Part shown: positions 10,442-21,602 of the stretch, one piece after another
How positions within the stretch are numbered: the stretch's first letter is position 1
Layout: every line of letters starts with the position of its first letter
DNA from: Monosiga brevicollis MX1
Taxonomy: Eukaryota > Opisthokonta > Choanoflagellata > Craspedida > Salpingoecidae
Length of the DNA: 64,000 nt
Direction of reading: 5' to 3'
Assembly (NCBI RefSeq): GCF_000002865.3
Contig: NW_001865046.1
Coordinates: forward strand, 941,918-1,005,917
The notes under the pieces: generated by a model
What the model saw: the letters and a program-made list of their open reading frames with translations, nothing else
The model's database searches: none
Told to the model about the DNA's origin: nothing
Position numbers and translations under genes: made by a program

Positions 10442-13159
10442 ATGGCGAGCAGTCTACAAGTGTCCTCTGCAAAAGCAGACAAAGAGACGCTCGCCGCCAT
10501 TCATCCCAACCAACACCCAGACAGTGCCTTGGACCACGAGTCAACCAAGTCTACTCCACTGCTCCTGACCGAGACATCTGAGCACCACTTGAGTGCCTTT
10601 CCCACCGCCGATGATAGCTGGGCCGATGCCGACCCCTTGCTACGTGATGCCTTGGATATTTACGGCTACGAGATTCTGCCAACGACTGGCTCGACACGCT
10701 TGCCCCCAAAGAACAGCCAGCATGGACCATCGCCCATCAACGCTGCTGAAGAAGAAGAAGACGTGCTTGTGATTTTAGATAGCGATACAGACCAAGAAGA
10801 AACTCACGAACCGGCAACGGGGTCAGAGGCTACGAGCGACGATGGACATCAGGAAGCTGAGGATGATCAGAGTGACCAGACCGTAGAAGAGGAAGAGGAA
10901 GATGACGAAGACCATGCCGAGAGTGGCGAAGATGGAGAGGAATTTCACAGCGACAACACTGATGACGAAGCAGACGAAGACAGGGAGGACGAGTCGGACT
11001 ATGATACTGATGACGATCAGGAGGCGGTCATTGATGATGCGAGCGACGATGTGATTGAGATTATTGACGACGACGATGACGAGGCTATCACAGCAGAAAC
11101 AAAGGCAGAGGCCGAATATAGTAGCCAGAACAAGATGAGCCCTGGTGACAAACAAGCGGCAACGGTGCAGGCGTCCCCTGATGGCACCTCCAGCAAAATC
11201 ATTTTGATTAATGATAGTGCCAGTGATGGCTCTGCGGACAAGGGCTTTGATCCGGATTCGGTTGATTTGGACGGTAGGCTCAGTGCGACTACATTGCGCC
11301 TGCCGTCAGCACCACCACCTAACAGTCTTTGTTTGTCACCTTGGCATGTTCGCCGTTTTGTGCCAATTTTGCTCGTTCACCTAGGCGAATATGACCTGTT
11401 TGATCCGCGATACTCAATACGGTTGAAAAAGCTGATTGAACGCAACCGTCAAGAGCGCGAGGCCAACGAACGTGCAGTGCGTCCTCGTTGTCGCCCTCGC
11501 TCTTGCCCTGTTGTCACTTGCTCCCAGCCTTGTACTGCTTGGCGGTGAATTCACTGATTGTACTTGTTGGTCCAACTGCACATACTCTAGCTCAACGCAC
11601 AAGCCAGCTACATGGACCAGGATCTGGCTCGAGACGAGACGCGTTTCCAGGCCTTGTCACTTGCATGTACGTTTCAAGTGCTTGGTGTCTCTTGTTGGGC
11701 CATGTTTTCCATCAAGTCTGACCATGGTTGTGACCAACACTCGGTGACAATAGCGGTGCAAGCATTGCCATCGCTCCCACCTGAAGCTGATCAGCTGGTG
11801 CGTAGCTTGATGCTTCTTCCAACAGACACGTCGCTTTGACCGCCATTGTAGCAGTGAAGCATTTTAACGAACCGCCTCGTGTACCGTTTCCTTGGCCATG
11901 CTGGTTTTGCAGGTCCAGCGCGCCTGGGCTAAGCAGCTTCCTCCCTCTGAGGAATTGGGCTCCCTCAGTGGACAAGGCGGCTACACTTTTACGGCAAGTC
12001 TTCTTCCCTTACTGCCAGCAGCATTTACTTGTTCCACCATGCTCGATTGCGCGTGTGTCGGTAACTCATGTTCATGACAAACCTGGCCCTGACACCTGGC
12101 CTTGCCTCTTTTTTTTCATCTCATAGCGCGCCGATGCACTCTGCCTTCACGGTTTGACGTGGCTCAATGATGTGTGCATCAATGGCATGTACAGCCTGAT
12201 CCACCGCCGATCTCAGGAATCAGAGTCTCTTCCCAATGTCTGGTCCGTGAAGCCTGCGAATGAGTAAAACAATGTCGAGTGCCGTGCGACCTGCTCGCCT
12301 GACTGAATTGCGGGGCGCGCTTTGCATCAAAATTTCTGCTAGGGTCTTTTCGTCGTTCTTCTACACGACGATGGCTGACCCACATAAGGGGTATGCTTCA
12401 GTACGGCGATGGACCCGCAAGGCCTCCGTGCGGCCTGGCGCGGCTCCAGATGTATTTGCCTTTGACAAGATCCTTGTGCCCATTCACGTCTCTGGAAATC
12501 ACTGGTGCTGTGGATGCATTGACTTTCAGAAGAAGCGCATTGAGTACGATTTTGCTCTCGTAGCACGGGAGTGCCGGCGTGGGGACAGCGCGTGCCTTTT
12601 TTTTTTCGTGTGATGTGACTCCCTTCGCGATTGTTTTTAGGTACTACGATTCTTTCCATTCTGGAGCGGGCCTGTTTCATGAGCGCATGCGGAGTTGGAT
12701 GCAGCAGGAATCGCGAAACAAGCGTGGATGTGACTTTGATTTTGCTGGCTGGACCAACTTTGTCGCCCGCGATTGCCCATCTCAGGTGCGACATACGCCA
12801 CCTCATGACACGCATTCAGCCCCTCCACCCTCTTTGGCCCTGCTCACAAAGGCCCTGGCTGATGGGAAACAGGAAAATACTTCTGATTGCGGCATGTTTG
12901 CCATCCAATTTGCTGAGCACCTCAGCCGCAATGCCCCCTTTTCTTTTTCCCAGGTGAGGAAGGAATGTACAGCATTCTCGGCAATTTTCGTATTTTTTTA
13001 TTATTTTTTTATTTTTTCTTTTTTTTTGCTCGTTGCCTCCACTCTCATTGTGGCTCCTTTCTGTTGTTCGACCATCTCGCACTGTAGAGTGATATGCCCT
13101 ACTTTCGGCGCCGCGTCTGTTATGAGCTCTCCATGGGGCGCCTTCTGAACCAGAAATAA
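10442..13159 (+). CDS. Ulp1/SENP-type SUMO protease
   Basis: Cysteine protease (C48) that matures SUMO and removes it from substrates, usually at the nucleus. Ten exons: 10442-11273, 11385-11476, 11591-11666, 11754-11797, 11913-11993, 12127-12263, 12343-12543, 12641-12785, 12873-12953, 13088-13159; 586 residues with all phases consistent. The N-terminal half is disordered and strongly acidic (long Asp/Glu runs around residues 100-230). A helical FDPRYSIRLKKLIERNRQ segment follows, then the catalytic domain: TWLNDVCINGMYSLI, FSSFFYTTM, RRWTRK, ILVPIHVSGNHW, EYYDSF, DCPSQ and SDCGMF. The catalytic set His474, Asp491, Gln536 and Cys542 has the spacing of human SENP1. It ends with DMPYFRRRVCYELSMGRLL. 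The intron at 11994 begins GCAAGT, a second GC-AG intron. The start codon is uncertain because of the upstream gap. Confidence 0.93.
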
Positions 13160-13515
13160 AAGACAGTCTGAGACTCTCTTCTTGCGTTTTCTCAGGCACA
13201 CATCTAGTTGACATGTGAAAAGAAACCATTTAGTTATTCGAGAAGAAAAAAAGCATTCGAGAGAGCGAGCGAGCGCATTTCATTCTCTGCCCTAGGATAA
13301 AATGTGACTCCCACTCTAGACTGCCGGTGGAACTTCAAGAGAAACACATTTTCAAAAAGTTCAGAGTAGATTTGTCGATTTACATGTCAGCGGGGTTCAC
13401 AAACACAGACCAAATACAACGGCTGTACAGTTAAAGATGGGGCGGCGTTCTCAAAAGAATCTAACAACCAAGTTCTGGTCCCCCGATCTCCCAACTATCC
13501 CCTTGGGGCCAGAAG
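13160..13515. other. Convergent 3' spacer
   Basis: Short spacer between the 3' ends of the SENP and cystinosin genes; nothing coding seen. An AATAAA-like motif lies at the SENP stop (AGAAATAAAAGA), a candidate polyadenylation signal. Confidence 0.5.
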
Positions 13516-15288
13516 CTAAACTTCGGATGCCAGCCGACCGTTCTCATTCTGATACATGCAGTAATGCTGTGTGATGATGACAATGTCGTACAGCATGCTC
13601 ACCATGCCAAGGCCAAACTTGGCCACATCACCAGTGATAGCGCTCCAGTCATGCGTGAGCCTGAATCAACAACGCGGACAAGGGCGGTGAGACACGATGA
13701 TAAGTGATATTTTTCGGGTGTGAGGTCGAGCTGGCCAGACCTGGCGTCAAGGCACAGTTGGGCCACGGATAAGGAGCCACCGGTAAAATCGAGCAAGAAG
13801 TTGTGGATGTTCATGCCTTCGGTTGAGCGTCGCTTGTGGTTCAGATACAACTGCAGGTGGCAACACAATAAAAATAAAATAACACATCGATATATCAGGC
13901 AACAGAAAAGGCAGCGCAGTCCATTTGTGGAATGCGGGCCCGACCTGCGGAATGAATTTGACCAGGGTCACAAAGAGCTTGATATCGCCGAGCAGATTGT
14001 AAAAATTGAGCCAGTTGAAGATACCGTGATCCACAACTTTGCAAAGCACCGCCATGACGGCGGCCGCCAAGAGGCACAAAACGGTGGCAATCTGGTCACG
14101 CAAGCGTGGCGGTGAGGGCCAAGAGTTGGAGGAAAGCAAACCCCATCATGAACGAGCTCGCAGACTTGGGGTAGGAAGGGATGTGAATACGAGGTCGGGC
14201 AACATGATTCGGGGCAGGCAGACCTTGCAATAGAGCGAGACGCGTTGGTTGCCCCGCTCGTAGATAAAGATTTGAAAGACTGTGACCAAGGTCAGGGCCA
14301 GCGCGTGCAGGGCAAAGAAAACGTCCGAGGCCTGCACCTGGTTGTTTTTGCCATGGTGGTGACTGCGGTATAGGCTCTGTGTATCAGGGGACCAATAAAA
14401 GAGCCCGTTGAAGATGCTGTAGCACAAGAAGCCCACTACGTTGTACATCTACACAGGTCGAAGTCCAACGGGGCGTTAGAGATGCAGCTGAAGGGCGTGT
14501 CAGCAGCAATTCACCGCGGCAACGGTGGGCCGGCATGTTTGAAACATGGGTTCACCTGGTAATCAAAGGAAAGGCCCACAACGCTTTTGCGCGAATAATT
14601 GAGAATCACCTGTGTGCGTCCAGAGACCAGTACGAGTGAGCTGTGGTGCACCAGATCGCGCAAGCCGGATCGGAGCATGCCTTGCCACTTACTTGGGGAT
14701 AGAAGGAGACGGACCAAGCGACAAAGTAGATGCCACCCATGAGGTTTGAGATGATGGCCCATGTTCGCGATTCTTCTTTGAGGTCCTGGGGCAGAGCTGT
14801 TAAAAAGCCAACCAACAAGCCAACGGCGACAACAAAGGTGGCGCCTGTGGACAGTTTGGAGCAACAGGTCAGCATGGGTAGTGTGGTGCCTGGCAAGCGA
14901 GCAAGTCAATGAAAGCGAGGGCATGCTCGTTGAAGGAGCAACGCTCGCACCGCTCGTGATGATGAATGCCTCTGACTTCCACCAGATCTTCTGCGTCATT
15001 GGCGGGTGAGCGGAGGAGCAAGACATGTGGTCAGAATGCCAGATCACCACCACAGGTAGGAAGGTACAACGAGTCAAGCGGTGTAGTCAAGCAGGCCATG
15101 GGGTTGGCCACTACGAGGGGTCTAGGGAAGTGCAGTCTGGGGGAGTAGGCAAAGGGGAAGGGGGAAAGGATGCAGCGTACCGGACTGTTTCGATGGGATT
15201 GACTCAGACTGTTGAGATACTGAACGCTACCGTCGGCCGATGTCCCTCCGGAGAGAGATGAATTCTCGAGAAGGGGCTCCCGCTCCAT
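13516..15288 (-). CDS. CTNS: Cystinosin (lysosomal cystine/H+ symporter)
   Basis: PQ-loop transporter that exports cystine from lysosomes. Exons 15288-15181, 14990-14951, 14844-14693, 14609-14556, 14448-14224, 14091-13945, 13850-13741, 13660-13516 (326 residues). Family landmarks in order: YFVAWSVSFYPQ (first PQ loop), RKSVVGLSFDYQ, GFLCYSIFNGLFYW, DVFFALHALALTLV, YERGNQRVS, IKLFVTLVKFIPQ (second PQ loop), RRSTEGMNIHNFLLDFTGGSLSVAQ and DVAKFGLGMVSMLYDIVIITQHYCMY. The N-terminus is only about 36 residues (MEREPLLENSSLSGG) before the first hydrophobic segment, so the long glycosylated luminal domain of animal cystinosin is absent. It has an acidic-LL motif (EREPLL) of the kind used for lysosomal sorting. 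The C-terminal tail ends without the animal GYDQL signal. Confidence 0.93.
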
Positions 15289-16016
15289 CTTGCTGGTATG
15301 ATGGTGACGACGAAGCTGGGACAGCAACGGGACAGACCCTTTGCGCCGAGCTCAGCTCGGTGCGGGGCGGCGCTCGATAAGATCCTGGTTGCTTCCCGTG
15401 GCTACACGGACTGTGTCCTGCCTTCTGCCTACCACACCGGCCCCACAGCTGCTCCGATCGCAATCACTCCTATAGTCACCACAACCGTCTCTATGGCAGC
15501 AGCTATGTGATGCGCTGCCCTCGTGAAAAGCAGCACCAGCACCAGCAGAGAGACCGATTGCTTAAGAGAGAGTTTGAGAGAGAGAGAGAGTTGAGAGAGA
15601 GAGAGAGAGTTTGAGAGAGTTTGAGAGAGAGAGAGTTTGAGAGAGAGAGAGAGAGAGAGCTTCATGTGTTGTTAGAATGACAACATGTTTCGCGCGACAC
15701 CTTTAGGCAGGTTAATCATTCATTTGGGCGCTTGGCTTGGTTAGAGGGAATGGGGTCGGAACGATTGGGCCGGTCGTGAATGGGTGGATGGACGGCGACG
15801 GAGAAGGTCAGGGGTGGAGATGGTACTATGTTCGTTTTGAGTTCGTTTTGAGTTTTGTTAATTGGGGGTTGGGGATTGAAACAGGGGGTTTGAGGACATG
15901 ATTCACGGACACGAGCAACAGGGTTTCTGACAGTCCAGGGAGGTGCGGGCTTGGCAGAAAAGGTAAGTGTGCTGGGCAAACGCGTGCCAGGCTTACTCTG
16001 GCGTTTGTCTAGGGTT
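15289..16016. other. Intergenic region with GA microsatellite
   Basis: Upstream of cystinosin and downstream of the ribosomal-like gene. It contains an interrupted GA tract; no exon is supported. Confidence 0.55.
15565..15660. repeat. (GA)n microsatellite with GTTTGAGA interruptions
   Basis: GAGA tracts separated by regularly recurring TTTGAGA units. Confidence 0.95.
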
Positions 16017-16596
16017 CTACTTGTCGATCTATCGAAACAGCGCCGGGTGGCACCAACAGCCGAATACGTATGTCGGTAGAGTGAGGTATGCCCAGCCAGA
16101 TGAACAGCAGGAAGAGAGGCGACGCATGTGGAGGATCAGGAGGGCGAAGAGAGAGACACGGCTAAACAAAGCAAGCAAACGCACCGGCATGCGCAGAAGA
16201 ACACCACGCTTCTCGCGTTGAACGCGACGTTTTTCGCGCTTCTCCGCCCGAAAGTCCTCGACCATCTGATCCATCTTTTCCATGTTTGCCTTGATTTTCT
16301 CCAGCCTGCACGTTCAATTGCCCCATCATGCACAAAACCCATCCAGCACCATTGCGGCAGGCACATCAAGGACGCATTGTGACGAGCGCAGGTATATGCG
16401 CATGAGATGGAGCCGACATGCTGTGTCCAGCCGGGAGGGGTGAGGTCGAGTCAGACATACCGCTCTGCCTTGGCACGTTGCCACTGATGGCCCTTGTTGG
16501 GCTCGCGACGCTCAAACTTGGTTTCTTTCTGCACACCATGATGGTGGTTGTCACGCCACAAGAGAAGCAGGGTGTGATGAGCGGCGAGCGAGCGAG

Positions 16597-16687
<91 letters not shown>

Positions 16688-17269
16688 CCACTTGAAGGTG
16701 AAAAAGCTGCCACTCGAAGCAAATTGCGTTGCAGCTTCGATGCTCCCACCCGTCAACCGCCTCTTCAGCGCACCTGGGCAATAGGAAATTCATCGGCACG
16801 ACCAGCCATCGCAAACTCCTTGCGCAGCTTATTGACGTAGCGCGGGCTCAAGCGCGGCTTACCCGTCTTGCCCTGAAATCAAGCAAAGGGAAGCGATGCC
16901 AAAAGCAAGGTCGTGAGGTCGCTCAGGGCACAGAACGGCCAAGGTTAGGCCGTCTGTGAAGGCCGCGCAAGACTCAGCTGGATCTGCATGAGCTGGTGGA
17001 CTACTTTGGATGGTCCACACGTGAGCCGAAGGCGCGAATCATACCGAGGGAAGCTTCTTGACTGAAGCGGCTGCCTCGATGAGCGAGGGGTCGGCCAGCA
17101 TTGCGTTGAGCGTGCTGCGGGCCTCACCCCCGGCCGATGAGGCTGGGCGCACGGCCTGCAACTTACACGCCGCATTCACGGCCACCATAGATACACGAAC
17201 CACTCCTTGCGCCGAGGGTACACTGCGCGTCAGCGCCGAAGCGACTGCTGTCCGCACTGCCGCTGCCAT
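16017..17269 (-). CDS. Probable mitochondrial ribosomal protein (mL59-like)
   Basis: Exons 17269-17045, 16872-16774, 16528-16461, 16305-16185 and possibly a 12-nt terminal exon 16028-16017 (I-D-K-stop), giving about 174 residues. If the GTGCGT donor at 16184 is not used, the frame instead runs to a stop at 16029. The N-terminal 45 residues are Ala/Ser/Arg-rich without acidic residues ([17 protein letters not shown]), as in a mitochondrial presequence. Then follow [35 protein letters not shown] and a basic helix [20 protein letters not shown]. This layout, a K-P-x-x-S-x-R-x-x-x-x-L-R-K block followed by a KGH helix, resembles the mL59 group of the mitochondrial large subunit as I remember it. 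The family call is tentative; the mitochondrial targeting is better supported. Confidence 0.6.
16596..16686. repeat. (GA)n microsatellite in an intron
   Basis: About 90 bp of nearly pure GA inside the intron 16529-16773 of the ribosomal-like gene (CT on the sense strand). Confidence 0.97.
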
Positions 17270-17369
17270 ATTTTATTGAGTCTCTTGTTGTTGTGGAAAA
17301 AATAAAAAAAAAAGTGCGCGTGTGAACAAGGATGCGATAGTGTGAAATTTGTTACACTCTAGTGAGAAA

Positions 17370-17423
<54 letters not shown>

Positions 17424-17619
17424 AGAGAGAGAGAGAGAGACAAGAGGCAGACAGATCCAGGTTGAGCTTTCGGCTTAATTTGTGCACATGTCAATTCAAA
17501 TGGTTGCGGTCGGTGCGATTGGGGAGGGATGGGACGTGAGTGTCCAGTACGCGCGCCGTCGTGATAGGGTGCGTAATCCTCAGAAGATGAAAAAAAAAAA
17601 TACAATAAAATTAAAATGG
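17270..17619. other. Intergenic spacer with GA tract (17369-17440)
   Basis: Spacer between two genes of the same strand. It holds a GA/TTTGAGA microsatellite and a short A-run; nothing else recognised. Confidence 0.55.
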
Positions 17620-19296
17620 TTAGATGACAGAGTCGCTGGTTGAGCGCGGGAGTAAACTTTGACGTTGCTCCATCTCAATATTGGCACGCTCCTGGATGGA
17701 AACTCCACTCCCATTGGTTGGCACGTCCACGAGAAAGACGCGATGATAGGTCTGGTGGCAAGGATTTCATGAGAGGAAACAAAAAATAGGGCTTTGTAAA
17801 CCACGGAGAGGTCATTGGGGCTGGGGAACTGACCTTGGAGGCTGTGCGATGTCCAATGAGGTATTGGCAGACGAAACAAACGACCCCAAAGAGGAACCAG
17901 GCCAAAAGCATAATCAACGCAGAAGAGCCAAAATCCTTGTCGTCAGGAGCCGGCATTGTGTCATGCTCAAGCTTTTCTCGGACAGATAAAGCAAGGCGGT
18001 GACCAAGATATAGCATCAAACGGCCAAAGTGGGATTGAACAAAGTAATCCACGCCTGATTTGTGCGTACAAAGTAGGCAGATGACTTGGTTAAAAAAAAA
18101 TGCGTACAGAAACAAATATTTGCCTGGAATCCGGGTGGATGGTCGCGAAACTTGGCGTGCGCACGCGTGTGTGTACCGTACCGAGCATTACAAGCAGACT
18201 GCCCGCCAGTGCGGTGGTCAGCACCACGAAAAATTTGCGAAAGATCATGGTGAGAATACCACCCACAAGCATACAGCCCAGGTAGAAACAGAGAACACCA
18301 GCGTTCCTGTGGGTCAGGCATGACAGTGGGAGAGACGGATGGATCAAAGTCTCTCTGCGGGTTGTGGGGGGCGTCTAGGCAGGAGCAGTGGGGGAGGGGG
18401 GGGGTGCCGAGTCGTACCCGTCGAAGAAAGGGTAGGCACCGAGGGGCGAGGTGAGCATGATAAGGGCTGCCAGCAGCCCAAAACATGACCCCACCATAAA
18501 AATGCCGACCCGAAAAAAGCGGTAGGCCAGCAAGCCACCCAACAAGCCTGACACACACACACACACACGCGCACAAAAAAAAGCATTTTGGATGAGACAT
18601 GAGTTGGCAAATGTGAGGATAAGGAATGTGCGGGCGCGGTCACTATTGAGCGAGGGCCAAGTTTCACGCGGGCGGAGACGAGATGCAGACCGAGGATGGC
18701 GGCGATCAGCAGACGTCCCCAGATCGGGTCATGCTCGGAGCAACAAAACTTGGTCGTGGGAAAAAGGGCCGGTGAAAAAGCATAAAAGGCGCCACCGGCT
18801 AGTACGAGACCGGCAAGGAAGATTGTGGTCTACAGTGGAGGCAAGCAGCGGGGGTGAAAAGATGGGGTCGAGGCATGCCGAACGTAGATGGACCGCGCGG
18901 CGGGGTTCATTGGGGCAGACTTGACTAACCCCAATCAAATAAAAGCCGAGAAACCCGAGCACCAGGCCTGGCAGGACTGGAATGAGATAGTAGGCGCTAA
19001 TTTTTCTGTGCATATGGAGGTGACGGTGAGGGGTGGCGAGCTTTACAGGGATCGAGGTGGGCCGAAAAAACAACAACAACAACAACAACAACAACATTAA
19101 CAACAACTTACTGGCCAAAGTCTGATGTGTTGGTCGGCGGTGCGGTCGTCGGGATCCATGTTGGGCTGGTGAATGTCGTTGTTGATGCGGCATACAGTCC
19201 CGGTGTCGACGAGGGTGAGACAGAACCCATGTCGTTGGTCTGTGCGAGTACCACGGCCAGCCCAGTCAGGACGAGCAGCACAGATGATCGTGCCAT
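17620..19296 (-). CDS. Seven-helix DUF4203 membrane protein (TMEM198/TM7SF3-like)
   Basis: Exons 19296-19112, 19005-18930, 18829-18691, 18547-18418, 18306-18182, 18054-17834, 17751-17620 (335 residues). It begins with a cleavable signal peptide (MARSSVLLVLTGLAVVLA) and a short Thr/Ser/Pro-rich luminal segment. A series of membrane helices follows: YLIPVLPGLVLGFLGFYLIG; TIFLAGLVLAGGAFYAF; the LLGGLLAYRFFRVGIFMVGS core; AGVLCFYLGCMLVGGIL; FFVVLTTALAGSLLVML; and ALIMLLAWFLFGVVCFV. The order 'YRFF..G.F..G', then 'G.L.G.....F....T.L.G..L', then 'DYFV' fits the DUF4203 family. The cytosolic tail carries an acidic helix and RQSLLPR, a possible dileucine sorting signal. Members are poorly characterised; TMEM198 has been linked to Wnt co-receptor signalling in animals. 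No function can be assigned here. Confidence 0.72.
19069..19095. repeat. (CAA)n microsatellite in intron 1
   Basis: CAA trinucleotide tract inside the intron 19006-19111 of the DUF4203 gene. Confidence 0.9.
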
Positions 19297-21602
19297 GGCT
19301 GGTTTGATAAGTGCCATCCCTGTCATGCAAAAAGCTGCTCAAGGAAAAAAATAAAAGTTCTTGCGAGAATTACTCAACGGACTCCGCCATAGCCACGGCA
19401 CAAGATGCACAAGCACCGGCACGTTGTCGTGGTGTGTCTTCCCCTTGCTGCCTGCACACCGAATCGGCCCGAGTCCGAAAAGCCGACGAGTCCGCAACCA
19501 GAGCAAATCAGAAAACACACTTCTCATGACAATATCATCTGACAATAATATATGACAATAACGTCTGACAACAGCTCTTTTATCTGGGTTGGCCTTAAGA
19601 GTTGTTGGCTACATGTTCTGGTCATGGGTTTGCGTGAGATTCTTAGAGGGATCCATGTGTTTCTGCATTAACATGATTATCTGCTGCAACATGTGAGGGC
19701 TCTGACTGGTATGACGCTCCAGGACGTCATGGGTTGAGTATGACAATCTTACGATGCGGAATAAAGTCCTTGTTCATGACATTTCGTCACCCATAACCAC
19801 CGCTCGAGCGCCCCCACCATACACATGGCAGAGACAGAAGCTGGCGCAGCCGGCGATCTCAGAGAGACTGACGTGCTGCGACTATTCTCTGGCAAGTTAG
19901 CAAGCTGCTTTTCCCTTGATTCCAGAGACCCGGCTCCAGTCCCGTGATCCAAAAGAGACAGAACCAGCGAGCCAGCAGCAAGCCACGGAAAGCGTGTGCA
20001 AGTTGCTCGAGCGACGGGTTCGGGGGGTTTTTTTTTTTTTTTTTTGCTCAAAACGGCAGTGCCTCCCGCCTTGACCGACCCTGCCTGCTTTCGGACCAGT
20101 TGGCAGCAACAGTCGGCAGTCACCTGGCCGAAGCTACCCATTGGGTAGCCCGCACGTACAGATCAACGCAAAATATGAAATGAAAAAGGGAAACCAAGAA
20201 CCAAAAAAAAGTAAAAAGTCGGAACTTGACGTTCAAAACGCTGCCTGCTTATGGGAACAATCAATTGGCGTTTGATCAATGGCAGCGGGAGGGCGAGATC
20301 AGCCCAATGATCCGCAGCCAGAGGCCGGAGGCTGAGACTGAGCCGAAGATGAGGAAGATTGGAGCACAGAGAGGGTGAGTGCGCGCAGAGCGATCGTCGA
20401 GGATGATGAGGCGTTTTGGCCATGTCCACGCGCGCGTTCATGCGTGCGTGTGTGCGAGTCAGCATGTGAGTGGTTCGCATTTTCAACGGGCAAGCGCGAT
20501 TCTCGCTCTGCACTCGCGCTGTCTATTTTCTGTCTGGCTCTGTCCGTCTCTCGCGGTCGGTGTGTCTGCCACTGCCTTTGCAAAGGCCAAGCGATACCGC
20601 ATCACACTGGGTTGCCCTGTCTGCCAAGCGCCAAAAAGCTGCTTTTCCGGCGTGGCCCCTTGGCTGCAGTCAGCTCCGGCCCAGATGCGTTGCACCCTCT
20701 GATCCACTAGCGATCAAGGTGCTTCTGCAATCCCAAGAACAAGACTTAATCTTCTTTTCTTGGCAGCGGCTCGACGGGTTGCGTGACACATCCGGCCCAC
20801 ACGCAGCACAAAACTTCTGCTGCTCGCCCAACCTCCTTCTTGCATGGAAACCCAAGACGCGCAAGGCTGCCAAAATTCCCCAACTGCCAGCCACCTCTGA
20901 GAAATTCACAGACACATTGCCCCAGCAGAGGGACTCGTTCATGTTTCATGCTCGCTTCGCCTTCTGACTGCCCTGCCCCAACTCCAAACCAGCCTGTCAA
21001 CGGTGACACCCAAGTGTAGTGTGATTCTGTTCCAACAAGCACCCCCAACACCACCTTCTGCAAGCCTCTCTCCTCAACGTCATCTCAGGCTTGTCTTCCC
21101 TGTCCACCCTTTTGATCCCAGTCTTGTGTCTTGCGTGATTCTCTTCTCGGTCTTTGTGTTTGGTCGCTGCCTGGCCGCCACAGCGCCAGTGCCACAGACC
21201 CACACACACAACAGACACACACACAGACACAGACACACACACACACCAGACACACACACACCAGACACACACACAGACACAGACACACACACACACACCA
21301 GACACACAGGACAGACTACGTGATTCTTACGTTTTAGTCATTTGACCCTTTCTTTCCAATTTCCATCGTTTCTGCCGAAAAAAGCAGCAAAAACGGTGTT
21401 GGTGCTTGATTCCTTGGCCCCAACCCGATCAAGTGTGTGTGTGTGGCCCGTTCCGCAGCCACACGGGCTTTGCGGACTGCTTTATCGTTGTGTGGCGCAT
21501 GGGTGCTTCAGCGCCATCCGCCACAGGTCCATTCTCGACCCAACTCCATTCGTCGTCCCAACGTCGTGAGCTCCTCTCTCAAGTCGCTGTGTGCCTACCA
21601 TC
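19297..21602. other. 2.3 kb intergenic region between divergent genes
   Basis: No exon could be supported on either strand. It contains a T-run near 20030, GC-rich sequence with CGCG motifs at 20370-20460 and a CA microsatellite at 21206-21308. It may include 5' untranslated exons of the downstream gene. Confidence 0.5.
21206..21308. repeat. (CA)n microsatellite with ACACAGACAC variants
   Basis: About 100 bp of CA dinucleotides broken by regularly spaced GACACA units. Confidence 0.95.
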
